64,000 nucleotides of DNA from Micavibrio aeruginosavorus (GTDB taxonomy: Bacteria > Pseudomonadota > Alphaproteobacteria > Micavibrionales > Micavibrionaceae): assembly GCA_016432265.1 (NCBI GenBank), contig CP066681.1, positions 1,142,342 to 1,206,341 of the forward strand, in the 5' to 3' direction. A program made the translations under genes and the position numbers. The notes beneath the pieces are model-generated. The model worked only from the letters and a program-made list of their open reading frames with translations, was not told where the DNA came from and searched no databases. The stretch's first letter is position 1; each line of letters begins with the position of its first letter. This document shows, one piece after another, positions 54,164 to 63,421 of the stretch.

Positions 54164-55771
54164 ATGGCTAAGGATATTATGAAATGGGATCCGGAAGATC
54201 AAACCTTCTGGGATAGCGAGGGCAAGAAAATCGCGTGGCGCACGCTGTGGATATCGATACCGTGCCTGCTGTGCGGGTTTGCCGTGTGGATATACTGGAG
54301 CGTCATTACAGTACAGATGCTTAATCTGGGCTTTTCCTTTAGTAAGGGCGATCTGTTCACTTTGAATGCGATTGCGGGCTTATCCGGCGCGACGCTGCGG
54401 ATTCCGGCGTCGTTCTTTATCCGGATAGCGGGCGGCCGGAACACGATTTTCTTTACGACAGCGTTGCTGATGATACCGGCGTTCTTTACCGGCGTAGCGT
54501 TGCAGGACATAAATACGCCTTTGTGGCAATTCCAGTTGCTGGCGCTTCTCTGTGGTTTCGGCGGCGGTAATTTCGCGGCATCCATGTCCAACATCAGCTT
54601 CTTCTTCCCGAAAAAAATGCAGGGATTGTCGCTGGGGTTGAATGCCGGGCTTGGAAACTTTGGCGTGACGTCGACGCAAATTCTCATCCCCTTCGTGATG
54701 ACGTTCGGCCTGTTTGGCGGCGATTCTATGGTGCTTAAGGTCGACTCAGGGACGCTGATCGGGAAAATCCCCGCAGGCGCCGAAACGTGGATTCAAAACT
54801 CCGGATTTCTCTGGTTTGCCATTCTGGTGCCGCTGGTTATCCTGTCATGGCTGCTCATCAGCAACATCCGGGCGCCGCACGTATCACCCGACATTGGGGG
54901 GCCGGTTTCTTCTTTCTTCAAGATGACGGTTATGCTGCTTGTGGGGCTGCTGACATCTGTCGCCGGATTGTGGCTTATACTGCCCGAGAGCGCCAACGGA
55001 TCGGGGCTGGATATAAGCAAGTGGATTGTCTTGCCGGCCGTTATCGCGGCGACAGTGGGGATACTGGCGATCCTGCCCGGTTTAAGTGCGCGGGTGCGGG
55101 CTCAGTACAAGATATTCAGCCATCCCCATACCTGGATCATGACCGTTATCTACACGATGACGTTCGGATCCTTTATCGGCTATTCAGCGGCGCTGCCTTT
55201 GTCGATCAAGGTGATCTTCGGCTTCCAGCATGTTATGGGCGCAGACGGCGTGATGGCGCATACTCTGGCCAATCCGAACGCGCCAAGCGCTTTGACTTAT
55301 GCTTGGATCGGCCCCTTCCTTGGAGCGATCATCCGCCCGGTGGGGGGGTGGCTGGCCGATAAAATGGGTGGGGCGCTGGTAACCCAGATATGCTCGGTCG
55401 TTATGGTGGCGGGGGCATTTGCGGCAGCGCATTTCATGCAGGCAGCCTATGCTTCGGCGACGCCGGAAATCTACTTCATGCCTTTCTTCCTGACCTTCAT
55501 GGTTTTGTTCTTTGCGGCGGGGATTGGCAATGGTTCGACGTTCCGGACAGTTGCGGTTGTATTCGACCGTCAGCAAGCCGGCCCGGTTCTGGGCTGGACG
55601 TCTGCTGTGGCGGCATATGGCGCGTTTATCATCCCCATCGTATTCGGAGAGCAAATCGAGGCTGGCGCGCCGCAGGTGGCCCTTTACGGATTTGCAGGAT
55701 TCTATTTTGCTTGCGTTATGTTAAACTGGGCGGCTTATCTGCGCCCGGGGGCAAAATATAAAAATCCCTGA
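54164..55771 (+). CDS. narK2: Nitrate/nitrite transporter, NarK2-like
   Basis: The 535-residue protein has about twelve helices. It has the NNP signatures GGGNFAASMSNISFFFPK and GNFGVTSTQ, ATLRIPASFFIRIAGGRN in helix 2, and IRPVGGWLADKMGG between the halves. A large loop near residues 185-230 distinguishes NarK2 from NarK1. NarK2-type proteins exchange nitrate for nitrite. An AGGAGT site precedes the ATG. narG begins 75 nt downstream. Confidence 0.9.
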   Translation: MAKDIMKWDPEDQTFWDSEGKKIAWRTLWISIPCLLCGFAVWIYWSVITVQMLNLGFSFSKGDLFTLNAIAGLSGATLRIPASFFIRIAGGRNTIFFTTALLMIPAFFTGVALQDINTPLWQFQLLALLCGFGGGNFAASMSNISFFFPKKMQGLSLGLNAGLGNFGVTSTQILIPFVMTFGLFGGDSMVLKVDSGTLIGKIPAGAETWIQNSGFLWFAILVPLVILSWLLISNIRAPHVSPDIGGPVSSFFKMTVMLLVGLLTSVAGLWLILPESANGSGLDISKWIVLPAVIAATVGILAILPGLSARVRAQYKIFSHPHTWIMTVIYTMTFGSFIGYSAALPLSIKVIFGFQHVMGADGVMAHTLANPNAPSALTYAWIGPFLGAIIRPVGGWLADKMGGALVTQICSVVMVAGAFAAAHFMQAAYASATPEIYFMPFFLTFMVLFFAAGIGNGSTFRTVAVVFDRQQAGPVLGWTSAVAAYGAFIIPIVFGEQIEAGAPQVALYGFAGFYFACVMLNWAAYLRPGAKYKNP

Positions 55772-55776
55772 TGGAC

Positions 55777-55790
55777 ATGATCTGAATCAA
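55777..55790. promoter_or_regulatory. Weak FNR-type box upstream of narG
   Basis: ATGATCTGAATCAA keeps the TGAT-N4-ATCA core and differs from consensus only at the first base. It ends 55 nt before the narG ATG. It could give narGHJI its own low-oxygen promoter in addition to read-through from narK. Confidence 0.45.
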
Positions 55791-55845
55791 ATGCGACTTT
55801 TCAACGTCATGACATGTTAGGGGCCTGATTCTCAGGAGAGTGATT

Positions 55846-58800
55846 ATGAGCTATTTTCTCGATCGGTTGATGTTCTTCAAATATAACCGCGAAGATTTTT
55901 CTAACGGTCATGGCGTGACCAGTTCAGAAAACCGGAAGTGGGAAGACGCCTACCGGGGGCGCTGGGCGCACGATAAAATCGTGCGTTCAACCCATGGCGT
56001 GAACTGCACGGGCTCCTGTTCGTGGAAGATCTACGTCAAGAACGGCTTGATCACATGGGAAACGCAGCAAACCGACTATCCGCGCACACGCCCTGACCTG
56101 CCTAACCACGAGCCGCGAGGCTGCCAGCGCGGCGCCAGCTATAGCTGGTATATCTACAGCGCCAACCGCTTGAAGTATCCAATGATCAGGAAGCGCCTGT
56201 TGAAGCTTTGGCGCGATGCCAAGGCTCAATATAAAGATCCGGTTCACGCCTGGGCTTCCATACAGGCCGATGAGGCCAAGCGCCGCGAGTATCAAAAAGT
56301 GCGCGGCCAGGGCGGTTTTGTTCGGGCGGAATGGGAAGAAGTCAACGAACTGATTGCGGCCGCCAACATATACACAATCAAGAAGCACGGCCCTGACCGG
56401 ATTATCGGCTTTTCACCGATCCCGGCGATGTCGATGATTTCCTATGCTGCCGGGTCGCGTTATCTCTCGCTGCTGGGCGGCGTGTGCATGAGCTTTTACG
56501 ACTGGTATTGCGACCTGCCGCCGTCCAGCCCGCAAACCTGGGGCGAGCAGACGGACGTGCCTGAAAGCGCCGACTGGTATAATGCCGGCTTTATCATGAT
56601 GTGGGGCTCCAACGTGCCGCAAACACGCACGCCTGACGCCCATTTCATGACCGAGGTGCGTTATAAAGGCACGCAAGTGGTCACCGTCACGCCCGATTAT
56701 TCCGAAGCTTCCAAATTCGGCGATATATGGCTGAACCCGAAACAAGGGACAGACGCTGCTATGGGCATGGCCATGGGTCATGTCATTTTGAAAGAATTTC
56801 ATATCGATCGCGAGGTCGATTATTTTGACGATTACTGCCGGACATACACGGATATGCCGTTCCTCGTCATGCTGGAGGAGAAAGACGGCCAGTATGTTCC
56901 GGGCCGCATGGTCAGGGCGTCCGATTTTACCGATGGTATGGGGCAGGCGAATAACCCCGACTGGAAGACCGTCGCGATCGATGAAAATACCGGCCATGTT
57001 GTCGTTCCTAACGGCTCTATCGGCTTCCGCTGGGGGCAGGAAGGACGGTGGAATATTGCGCCTACGGAGAATATCCGTCTGCAAAAGAGCTTTATCAAGG
57101 GGTGCGACGCCGTCGCGCCCGTGGCCTTCCCTTACTTTGGCCATATCGAGCATCAGTATTTTAACAACAGTCGGCATGATGCCGTGCAGATCCGTAATGT
57201 TCCCGTGCGGAAGCTCAAGCTGAAGGGCGGAGAAGTTGCCGTTGCTACGGTTTTTGATTTGTTGTGCGCCAATTACGGTATTGATCGCGGTTTGGGCGGC
57301 GGCAATGTCGCTTCGTCTTACGATGACGATGTTCCCTATACTCCGGCATGGCAGGAAAAAATCACGGGCGTGCCGCGCGATCAGGTGATCCGTGTCGCTC
57401 GCGCCTTTGCCGACAATGCTGAAAAAACAAAAGGCCGTTCGATGATCATCATCGGGGCTGCCATGAACCACTGGTATCACATGGACATGAACTACCGCGC
57501 ATGCATCAACATGCTTGTGTTCTGCGGATGTGTTGGCCAGTCGGGCGGCGGCTGGTCGCACTATGTCGGGCAGGAAAAGCTCCGCCCTCAGACGGGGTGG
57601 GCGCCGCTGGCGTTTGCTTTGGACTGGGCGCGCCCGCCGCGTCAGCAGAACAGCACGTCGTTCTTTTATGCCCATACCGATCAATGGCGCTATGAGAATC
57701 TCAAACCTGCGAATCTGCTGGCTCCCTATGCCGACAAGCAAAGATGGAAAGGCAATTTGATCGATTGCAATATTCGCGCCGAGCGAATGGGGTGGCTGCC
57801 TTCAGCGCCTCAGCTTCAAAGGAACACGCTTCTGATCGCGGGGGAAGCGGAAGCCCAGGCCAAAGATCCTGTGGCATATGCCGTTGAATCGCTCAAGAAT
57901 GGAAGCCTGCGCCTGTCTTGCGAAGATCCGGATCATCCCGATAACTGGCCGCGCAACATGTTTGTCTGGCGTTCGAATATTCTGGGTTCCTCCGGTAAGG
58001 GGCATGAGTATTTCCTCAAGCACTTGCTGGGGACGCAGAACGGCGTTCAGGGCAAGGATCTGGGCGCGGAAGGCGCGAAAGACAGCACGGAAGTCGTCTG
58101 GCATGACAAGGCGCCGGAAGGCAAGCTGGATCTTCTGGTCACGCTGGATTTCCGCATGTCAACAACATGCTTGTATTCTGATGTCGTCCTTCCTACTGCG
58201 AGCTGGTACGAGAAGAACGATTTGAATACGTCGGATATGCATCCTTTCATTCATCCGTTGTCTCAGGCGATTGCCCCGGTCTGGCAAAGCCGTACGGACT
58301 GGGATATTTACAAAGGGTTGGCCAAGGCTTTCTCTGCAATTGTTCCGGGTCATCTGGGGGTTGAAAAGGATCTCGTCCTGGCGCCGATCCAGCATGATTC
58401 GCCGGGAGAGCTGGCGCAGCCGCTGGATGTTAAAGACTGGAAGAGAGGGGAATGCGAGCCTGTTCCGGGCGTTACCATGCCTTCCATGAAGGTGGTGGAG
58501 CGCGATTATCCGAACATCTACAAACGCTATACGTCGCTGGGGCCGCTGATGGAGAAAATCGGAAATGGCGGTAAGGGAATCGCGTGGAATACGCAACATG
58601 AAGTCGATTTCCTGAAGAAGCTGAATGGTGTGCGCGATGGCTTGGCCAAAATTGAAACCGACATCGACGCTTGTGAAGTTGTTTTGTCGCTGGCGCCGGA
58701 AACGAACGGCGAGGTGGCGGTAAAATCGTGGGAAGCGTTGGAAAAAATAACCGGCCGTGAGCATGCCCATCTGGCCTTGCCCAAAGAAGACGAAAAGATC

Positions 58801-59538
58801 CGTTTCCGCGATATTCAGGCTCAGCCAAGAAAGATTATTTCGTCCCCGACCTGGAGCGGTATCGAGTCGGAGCATGTCAGCTATAACGCCGGATACACCA
58901 ACGTTCACGAATATATCCCCTGGAGAACTCTGACCGGAAGGCAGGAGCTTTATCAGGATCACCAGTGGATGCGCGATTTTGGCGAGTCCATGGTTGTATA
59001 TAAGCCGCCAATAAATACGAATACGGTTATGAGCATGCTCACCGGGCGTGATAACGGCCATAAGCCGATAGCGTTGAACTTCATTACGCCGCACCAGAAA
59101 TGGGGCATCCATTCGACTTACACCGACAATCTGCACATGCTGACGTTATCGCGCGGCGGGCCGATTGTCTGGATCAGCGAAGTGGACGCCGGGAAAGTGG
59201 GTATTAAAGATAATGACTGGATTGAAGTGTTCAATACCAATGGGGCGCTTGTTGCCCGGGCGGTTGTCAGTCAGCGTGTGAACGAGGGTATGGTTCTGAT
59301 GTACCATGCTCAGGAAAAAATCGTCAACGTGCCGGGCAGCGAGATTACCGGGGCGCGGGGGGGCATCCATAATTCTGTCACTCGCGCAACTGTAAAGCCG
59401 ACACATATGATTGGCGGTTATGCGCAGCTTGCTTATGGATTTAACTATTACGGCACAGTCGGTTCCAACCGTGACGAATTTGTCGTCGTTCGCAAGATGG
59501 CAAAAGTCGACTGGATGGACGGGGAGGCAGCAGAATGA
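55846..59538 (+). CDS. narG: Respiratory nitrate reductase alpha subunit
   Basis: NarG reduces nitrate to nitrite at a molybdenum bis-MGD site on the cytoplasmic face of the membrane. The 1230-residue protein has the His50, Cys54, Cys58 ligands of the FS0 cluster (HGVNCTGSCSWKIYV) and the Mo-ligand Asp in AGFIMMWGSNVPQTRTPDAHF. The C-terminal cofactor-binding segments follow (NFITPHQKWGIHSTYTDN, GARGGIHNSVTRATVKPTHM). Absence of a Tat signal fits cytoplasmic NarG. The ATG at 55846 has an AGGAGA site 6 nt upstream. It overlaps narH by 4 nt. Confidence 0.97.
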   Translation: MSYFLDRLMFFKYNREDFSNGHGVTSSENRKWEDAYRGRWAHDKIVRSTHGVNCTGSCSWKIYVKNGLITWETQQTDYPRTRPDLPNHEPRGCQRGASYSWYIYSANRLKYPMIRKRLLKLWRDAKAQYKDPVHAWASIQADEAKRREYQKVRGQGGFVRAEWEEVNELIAAANIYTIKKHGPDRIIGFSPIPAMSMISYAAGSRYLSLLGGVCMSFYDWYCDLPPSSPQTWGEQTDVPESADWYNAGFIMMWGSNVPQTRTPDAHFMTEVRYKGTQVVTVTPDYSEASKFGDIWLNPKQGTDAAMGMAMGHVILKEFHIDREVDYFDDYCRTYTDMPFLVMLEEKDGQYVPGRMVRASDFTDGMGQANNPDWKTVAIDENTGHVVVPNGSIGFRWGQEGRWNIAPTENIRLQKSFIKGCDAVAPVAFPYFGHIEHQYFNNSRHDAVQIRNVPVRKLKLKGGEVAVATVFDLLCANYGIDRGLGGGNVASSYDDDVPYTPAWQEKITGVPRDQVIRVARAFADNAEKTKGRSMIIIGAAMNHWYHMDMNYRACINMLVFCGCVGQSGGGWSHYVGQEKLRPQTGWAPLAFALDWARPPRQQNSTSFFYAHTDQWRYENLKPANLLAPYADKQRWKGNLIDCNIRAERMGWLPSAPQLQRNTLLIAGEAEAQAKDPVAYAVESLKNGSLRLSCEDPDHPDNWPRNMFVWRSNILGSSGKGHEYFLKHLLGTQNGVQGKDLGAEGAKDSTEVVWHDKAPEGKLDLLVTLDFRMSTTCLYSDVVLPTASWYEKNDLNTSDMHPFIHPLSQAIAPVWQSRTDWDIYKGLAKAFSAIVPGHLGVEKDLVLAPIQHDSPGELAQPLDVKDWKRGECEPVPGVTMPSMKVVERDYPNIYKRYTSLGPLMEKIGNGGKGIAWNTQHEVDFLKKLNGVRDGLAKIETDIDACEVVLSLAPETNGEVAVKSWEALEKITGREHAHLALPKEDEKIRFRDIQAQPRKIISSPTWSGIESEHVSYNAGYTNVHEYIPWRTLTGRQELYQDHQWMRDFGESMVVYKPPINTNTVMSMLTGRDNGHKPIALNFITPHQKWGIHSTYTDNLHMLTLSRGGPIVWISEVDAGKVGIKDNDWIEVFNTNGALVARAVVSQRVNEGMVLMYHAQEKIVNVPGSEITGARGGIHNSVTRATVKPTHMIGGYAQLAYGFNYYGTVGSNRDEFVVVRKMAKVDWMDGEAAE

Positions 59539-61208
59539 AAGTACGGGCGCAAATCGGTAAGGTTCTGAACCTTGATAAATGCATCGGTTGTCATACATGC
59601 TCCGTGACGTGCAAAAATGTCTGGACTTCACGCGAGGGTCTGGAATACGCTTGGTTCAATAATGTTGAAACCAAGCCCGGCGTGGGTTACCCGAAAGAAT
59701 GGGAAAACCAGAAGAAATGGAACGGCGGCTGGGAACGCAGGCAGAGCGGCAAAATTCAGCCGAAAATCGGCGGGCGCTGGCGCGTGCTGGCGAAAATTTT
59801 CGCCAACCCCGACATGCCGGAAATTGATGACTACTACGAGCCCTTCACGTTTGATTACGACCATCTGCAAAAGGCGCCGGAAATGAAAACGCCGCCTGTG
59901 GCGCGTCCGCGCTCTTTGGTCAGTGGCGAACGTATGGAAAAAATCGTATGGGGCCCGAACTGGGAAGAGATTCTGGGCACGGAATTCGAGCACCGGAAGA
60001 AAGACTATAACTTCCAGAACGTTGAGAAGGAAATTTACGGGCAATTTGAGAATACATTCATGATGTATTTGCCACGCCTGTGCGAGCATTGCCTTAACCC
60101 GACGTGCGTTGCGGCTTGCCCTTCGGGTTCGATATACAAGCGCGAGGAAGATGGTATCGTCCTGATCGATCAGGATAAATGCCGGGGCTGGCGCATGTGT
60201 ATTTCAGGATGCCCCTATAAAAAGATCTACTACAACTGGAAAAGCGGCAAGGCCGAAAAATGTACATTCTGCTACCCGAGGATTGAAAACGGGGAGCCTA
60301 CGGTTTGCTCCGAAACCTGCGTGGGGCGCATTCGCTATCTCGGGGTCATGCTTTACGATGCCGACCGCATAGAGGAGGCCGCCAGTGTCGAGAGCGTTGA
60401 GGATCTCTATCAGGCGCAGCTTGATATATTCCTCGACCCCAACGATCCGGCTGTGATCGCGCAGGCCCGCAAGGACGGCATCCCGGAGAATTGGCTGGAA
60501 GCGGCGCGGCGTTCGCCGGTCTATAAAATGGCAATGGAATGGAAAGTGGCGTTCCCTCTGCATCCGGAATATAGAACCCTGCCGATGGTCTGGTATATTC
60601 CTCCGCTCAGCCCCCTCAAGGCAGCTGCGGAAGCAGGCAGGATTCCGATGGAGGATAATGGCATTATGCCGGACATCGAGTCTCTGCGCATTCCCGTTAA
60701 GTATCTGGCGAATTTGCTGACGGGTGGAAAGGAAGAGCCGGTGATTTTGGGTCTGAAGCGCATGATTGCCATGCGCCACTATATGCGCGCCAAATTCGTG
60801 GAGGGTCGCGATAACGCACCTGTCCTGACCGATGTCGGCCTCACCAGGGATCTGGTCGAGGATATGTACAAAGTCATGGCGATCGCCAACTATGAAGATC
60901 GCTTTGTCATTCCGAGCGGCCACCGCGAAGAAACTCTGGATGCCTTCGGCGAAAGCGGCGGTTGCGGATTTTCCTTTGGTAACGGTTGTTCTTCTCACAG
61001 CAATAGTAAGACCGATCTTTTTGAATCCATGCGCGCGTCCCGCGGCCGGAGCGGCTCGAAAAAGGACAACCGGGTGAATACGCTGTTTACCAAGCCGGAA
61101 TACGGGGCAGATCACGGCCATATGCATCAGCATCACTCATCAGGCAACTGCGGCAGTGGCGGCTGCGGGAGCGGCTGCGGCAGCAAAAGCGGCGGAGGGT
61201 GCGGATGA
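59535..61208 (+). CDS. narH: Respiratory nitrate reductase beta subunit with a long His/Cys-rich tail
   Basis: NarH carries the electron-transfer iron-sulfur clusters between NarI and NarG. The 557-residue protein has the first Cys group at 16, 19, 22 and 26 (CIGCHTCSVTCKNVW). Two more groups are CEHCLNPTCVAACPSG and CRGWRMCISGCPYKK; the Trp in the latter replaces a Cys and makes the [3Fe-4S] cluster. After the family core it adds about 80 residues: a Cys/Ser-rich stretch near 475-490 and a tail from about 525 with HGHMHQHH and repeated CGSG. That tail is not needed for the core and may bind metal. It is coupled to narG and narJ by ATGA-type overlaps. Confidence 0.95.
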   Translation: MKVRAQIGKVLNLDKCIGCHTCSVTCKNVWTSREGLEYAWFNNVETKPGVGYPKEWENQKKWNGGWERRQSGKIQPKIGGRWRVLAKIFANPDMPEIDDYYEPFTFDYDHLQKAPEMKTPPVARPRSLVSGERMEKIVWGPNWEEILGTEFEHRKKDYNFQNVEKEIYGQFENTFMMYLPRLCEHCLNPTCVAACPSGSIYKREEDGIVLIDQDKCRGWRMCISGCPYKKIYYNWKSGKAEKCTFCYPRIENGEPTVCSETCVGRIRYLGVMLYDADRIEEAASVESVEDLYQAQLDIFLDPNDPAVIAQARKDGIPENWLEAARRSPVYKMAMEWKVAFPLHPEYRTLPMVWYIPPLSPLKAAAEAGRIPMEDNGIMPDIESLRIPVKYLANLLTGGKEEPVILGLKRMIAMRHYMRAKFVEGRDNAPVLTDVGLTRDLVEDMYKVMAIANYEDRFVIPSGHREETLDAFGESGGCGFSFGNGCSSHSNSKTDLFESMRASRGRSGSKKDNRVNTLFTKPEYGADHGHMHQHHSSGNCGSGGCGSGCGSKSGGGCG

Positions 61209-61939
61209 AAACCTCTGCGACGGGTAAAACTTTAAAGGCAATCGGGTTTCTGCTGGCGTATCCGCAAGGCTATATCCGCGAAGCCGCCCCTGAGATCAAT
61301 GCTTTATTGCAGCGTGAGTCGTGGCTCTCCGAGTGCGTGCGTGTCGACATTAAAGGCTTTATGGACTACCTGGGGCAGGAAGACCTCCTGGATATTCAGG
61401 AGGCTTATGTTGAACTGTTCGACCGGACGCCGTCTTTGTCTCTGCATCTTTTTGAGCATGTTCACGGAGATTCGCGCGATCGCGGTCAAGCCATGGTCGA
61501 ACTGGACGGTCTGTACCGTGAAATCGGCCTGGAAAACGCATCAGAGCACACGCCGGATTATCTGCCGTTGTTCCTTGAATATCTTTCTCTCCTGCCCGTG
61601 GAGCAGGCACGCGCCAACCTTGACGGTGCTCTTGATGTGATTGCGGTCATCGGCGAGCGCTTAAAAAAGAGGGGCAGCCGATACGCCGTTCTTTTTGATG
61701 CGCTTCAAGAGGCATCCAGCCGCAAGCCCGATGAGAAGAAACTGCAAAGCGCGTTGGCGGCCCATGCCGGCGATATGATGTCGCAGGCTGAGATGGATGC
61801 GGCCTGGGAAGATCAGTTCGCCTTGGGTGAGCCATCGCAGGCGGCCGATGGGGGCGGATGCCCGAAAGTGCAGGATATTCTGGCGCGCATGAATGCGCCG
61901 CTTGATGAAACGGATAACAAAAACGGAGCCAGATCATGA
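61205..61939 (+). CDS. narJ: Nitrate reductase assembly chaperone
   Basis: NarJ is the cytoplasmic chaperone for insertion of the molybdenum cofactor into NarG and for membrane docking. The 244-residue helical protein has the TorD/NarJ-type segments TLKAIGFLLAYPQGYI and HVHGDSRDRGQAMVELDGLYREIG and the DYLPLFLEYLSLLP motif. The ATG at 61205 overlaps the narH stop and follows a GGAGGG site. GTG 61199 is an alternative. Confidence 0.93.
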   Translation: MKTSATGKTLKAIGFLLAYPQGYIREAAPEINALLQRESWLSECVRVDIKGFMDYLGQEDLLDIQEAYVELFDRTPSLSLHLFEHVHGDSRDRGQAMVELDGLYREIGLENASEHTPDYLPLFLEYLSLLPVEQARANLDGALDVIAVIGERLKKRGSRYAVLFDALQEASSRKPDEKKLQSALAAHAGDMMSQAEMDAAWEDQFALGEPSQAADGGGCPKVQDILARMNAPLDETDNKNGARS

Positions 61940-62625
61940 CTTTTGATCTCGATTTTTTCCTGTTCCAGATATTGCCTTACATATCCTTGGCCGTGCTGTT
62001 TCTCGGCAGTATCGTGCGCTTTGACAGGGATCCTTATAGCTGGCGCAGCAAATCCAGCCAGCTTTTGAGGAAGAGGCAGTTGATGTGGGGCAGCGTTCTG
62101 TTCCATGTCGGGATTCTTGTTATATTGGTAGGCCATGCCGTCGGCCTGCTGACGCCGATACAAGTTTTCGACGCTTTGGGGGTTTCTCACAGCTTTAAGC
62201 AGGTTCTGGCCATGACCGCTGGTGGCATTGCCGGGGTATTCTGCCTTGCAGGGTTGCTTTTGCTGTTGCATCGCCGCCTGTTTGATCCGCGTATCCGGGC
62301 GAACAGTTCGTTTGCCGATATCGCTGTCCTCGTGCTGCTTCTTGCGCAGCTTTGCCTGGGGTTGATGACGATTACCGTGTCCATGCACCACCTTGACGGC
62401 CATGAGATGGTCAAGTTCATGGAATGGGCGCAGCATGTCGTCACATTCCGCGCCGGCGCCGCGGAGTTTGTCCGTGACGTTGATGTTATCTTCAAGCTTC
62501 ATCTGACTTTGGGGATGTTTATTTTTATTGTCTTCCCCTTCACGCGTCTGGTTCATATCTGGAGCGCGCCTGTTTTCTATCTGTTCCGCCACCAATATCA
62601 GATTGTCAGACGGAGAGAATCATGA
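61936..62625 (+). CDS. narI: Respiratory nitrate reductase gamma subunit (cytochrome b)
   Basis: NarI is the membrane-embedded cytochrome b that oxidises quinol and passes electrons to NarH. The 229-residue protein has five hydrophobic helices. It has the family segments SSQLLRKRQLMWGSVLFHVGIL with a heme His and the C-terminal KLHLTLGMFIFIVFPFTRLVHIWSAP with further heme His. It overlaps narJ and the following isomerase by 4 nt each. Confidence 0.95.
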   Translation: MTFDLDFFLFQILPYISLAVLFLGSIVRFDRDPYSWRSKSSQLLRKRQLMWGSVLFHVGILVILVGHAVGLLTPIQVFDALGVSHSFKQVLAMTAGGIAGVFCLAGLLLLLHRRLFDPRIRANSSFADIAVLVLLLAQLCLGLMTITVSMHHLDGHEMVKFMEWAQHVVTFRAGAAEFVRDVDVIFKLHLTLGMFIFIVFPFTRLVHIWSAPVFYLFRHQYQIVRRRES

Positions 62626-63410
62626 TGATTGAAGCTCCGGGCATAACCGTCAACGGAGTGAAGATTACCACGGATCAGATTAACGCCGAGGTTCAATACC
62701 ACCCTGCGCCGTCTTTGGTTGACGCAAAGTATGAGGCCATGCAGGCTCTGGTGATCAGGGAACTGCTTATACAGCAGGCTGTTTCTTTGGGACTGTGCAT
62801 ATCGAATGACGGCCACGAAAATCTGGACGATGTGATCGAGGAGCTTCTGGAGAGGGAAATCTCGGTTCCGGAGCCTGATCTGGAAACCTGCCAACGCTAC
62901 TATGATAACAATAAAAAACGCTTTCATACATCTCCGTTGTTTGAGGTGTCGCATATTCTCTATCTGGCTCCGCCCGAGGATGAAAACGCCCGTGAGAAGG
63001 CTCTGGCGGCTGCGGAAAGCGCCCTGCGGGCCATACAAAAAGACCCCAGTATTTTTGAAGACACTGCGAGGCGGGATTCCGCATGCCCATCGTCAGCCGT
63101 GGGGGGAAGTCTCGGGCAGATTGGTCTTGGGCAAACTTTACCCGCCTTTGAGTCGGCGCTGCGGGGCATGAAAGAAGGTGAACTCTCTGCTGAACCTGTC
63201 CTGTCTTCTGTGGGCTACCATATTATCCGCCTGCATAAGCGGATTGACGGCCAGATGCTGCCGTTCGAGGCTGTTTCGGAATGGATAGAAGATCACTTGC
63301 GTATGGAAAGCTGGCAGCGCGCCTTCAGCCAGTATATCCAGATTTTGGCGGGTAAGGCTGAAATCAGCGGTTTCCGTTTCATGGGAGCTGACAGTCCTCT
63401 CGTTCAATAA
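62622..63410 (+). CDS. Parvulin-type peptidyl-prolyl isomerase
   Basis: The 262-residue protein has an N-terminal helical part (1-100) and a PpiC/parvulin domain (about 105-215, with FEVSHILYLAPPEDE and GGSLGQIGLGQTLPAFESAL, and SSVGYHIIRLHKR). It lacks a signal peptide, so it is probably cytoplasmic. Parvulins of this type are found after narI in several denitrifiers, presumably aiding nitrate reductase assembly. It is coupled to narI by overlapping start and stop codons. An ATG three nt later is also possible. Confidence 0.88.
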   Translation: MMIEAPGITVNGVKITTDQINAEVQYHPAPSLVDAKYEAMQALVIRELLIQQAVSLGLCISNDGHENLDDVIEELLEREISVPEPDLETCQRYYDNNKKRFHTSPLFEVSHILYLAPPEDENAREKALAAAESALRAIQKDPSIFEDTARRDSACPSSAVGGSLGQIGLGQTLPAFESALRGMKEGELSAEPVLSSVGYHIIRLHKRIDGQMLPFEAVSEWIEDHLRMESWQRAFSQYIQILAGKAEISGFRFMGADSPLVQ

Positions 63411-63421
63411 GGAGGTAAGCC

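Noticed and set aside
56413..57741. Minus-strand frame opposite narG
   Set aside because: It is the reverse of narG, whose cofactor ligands are conserved on the plus strand.
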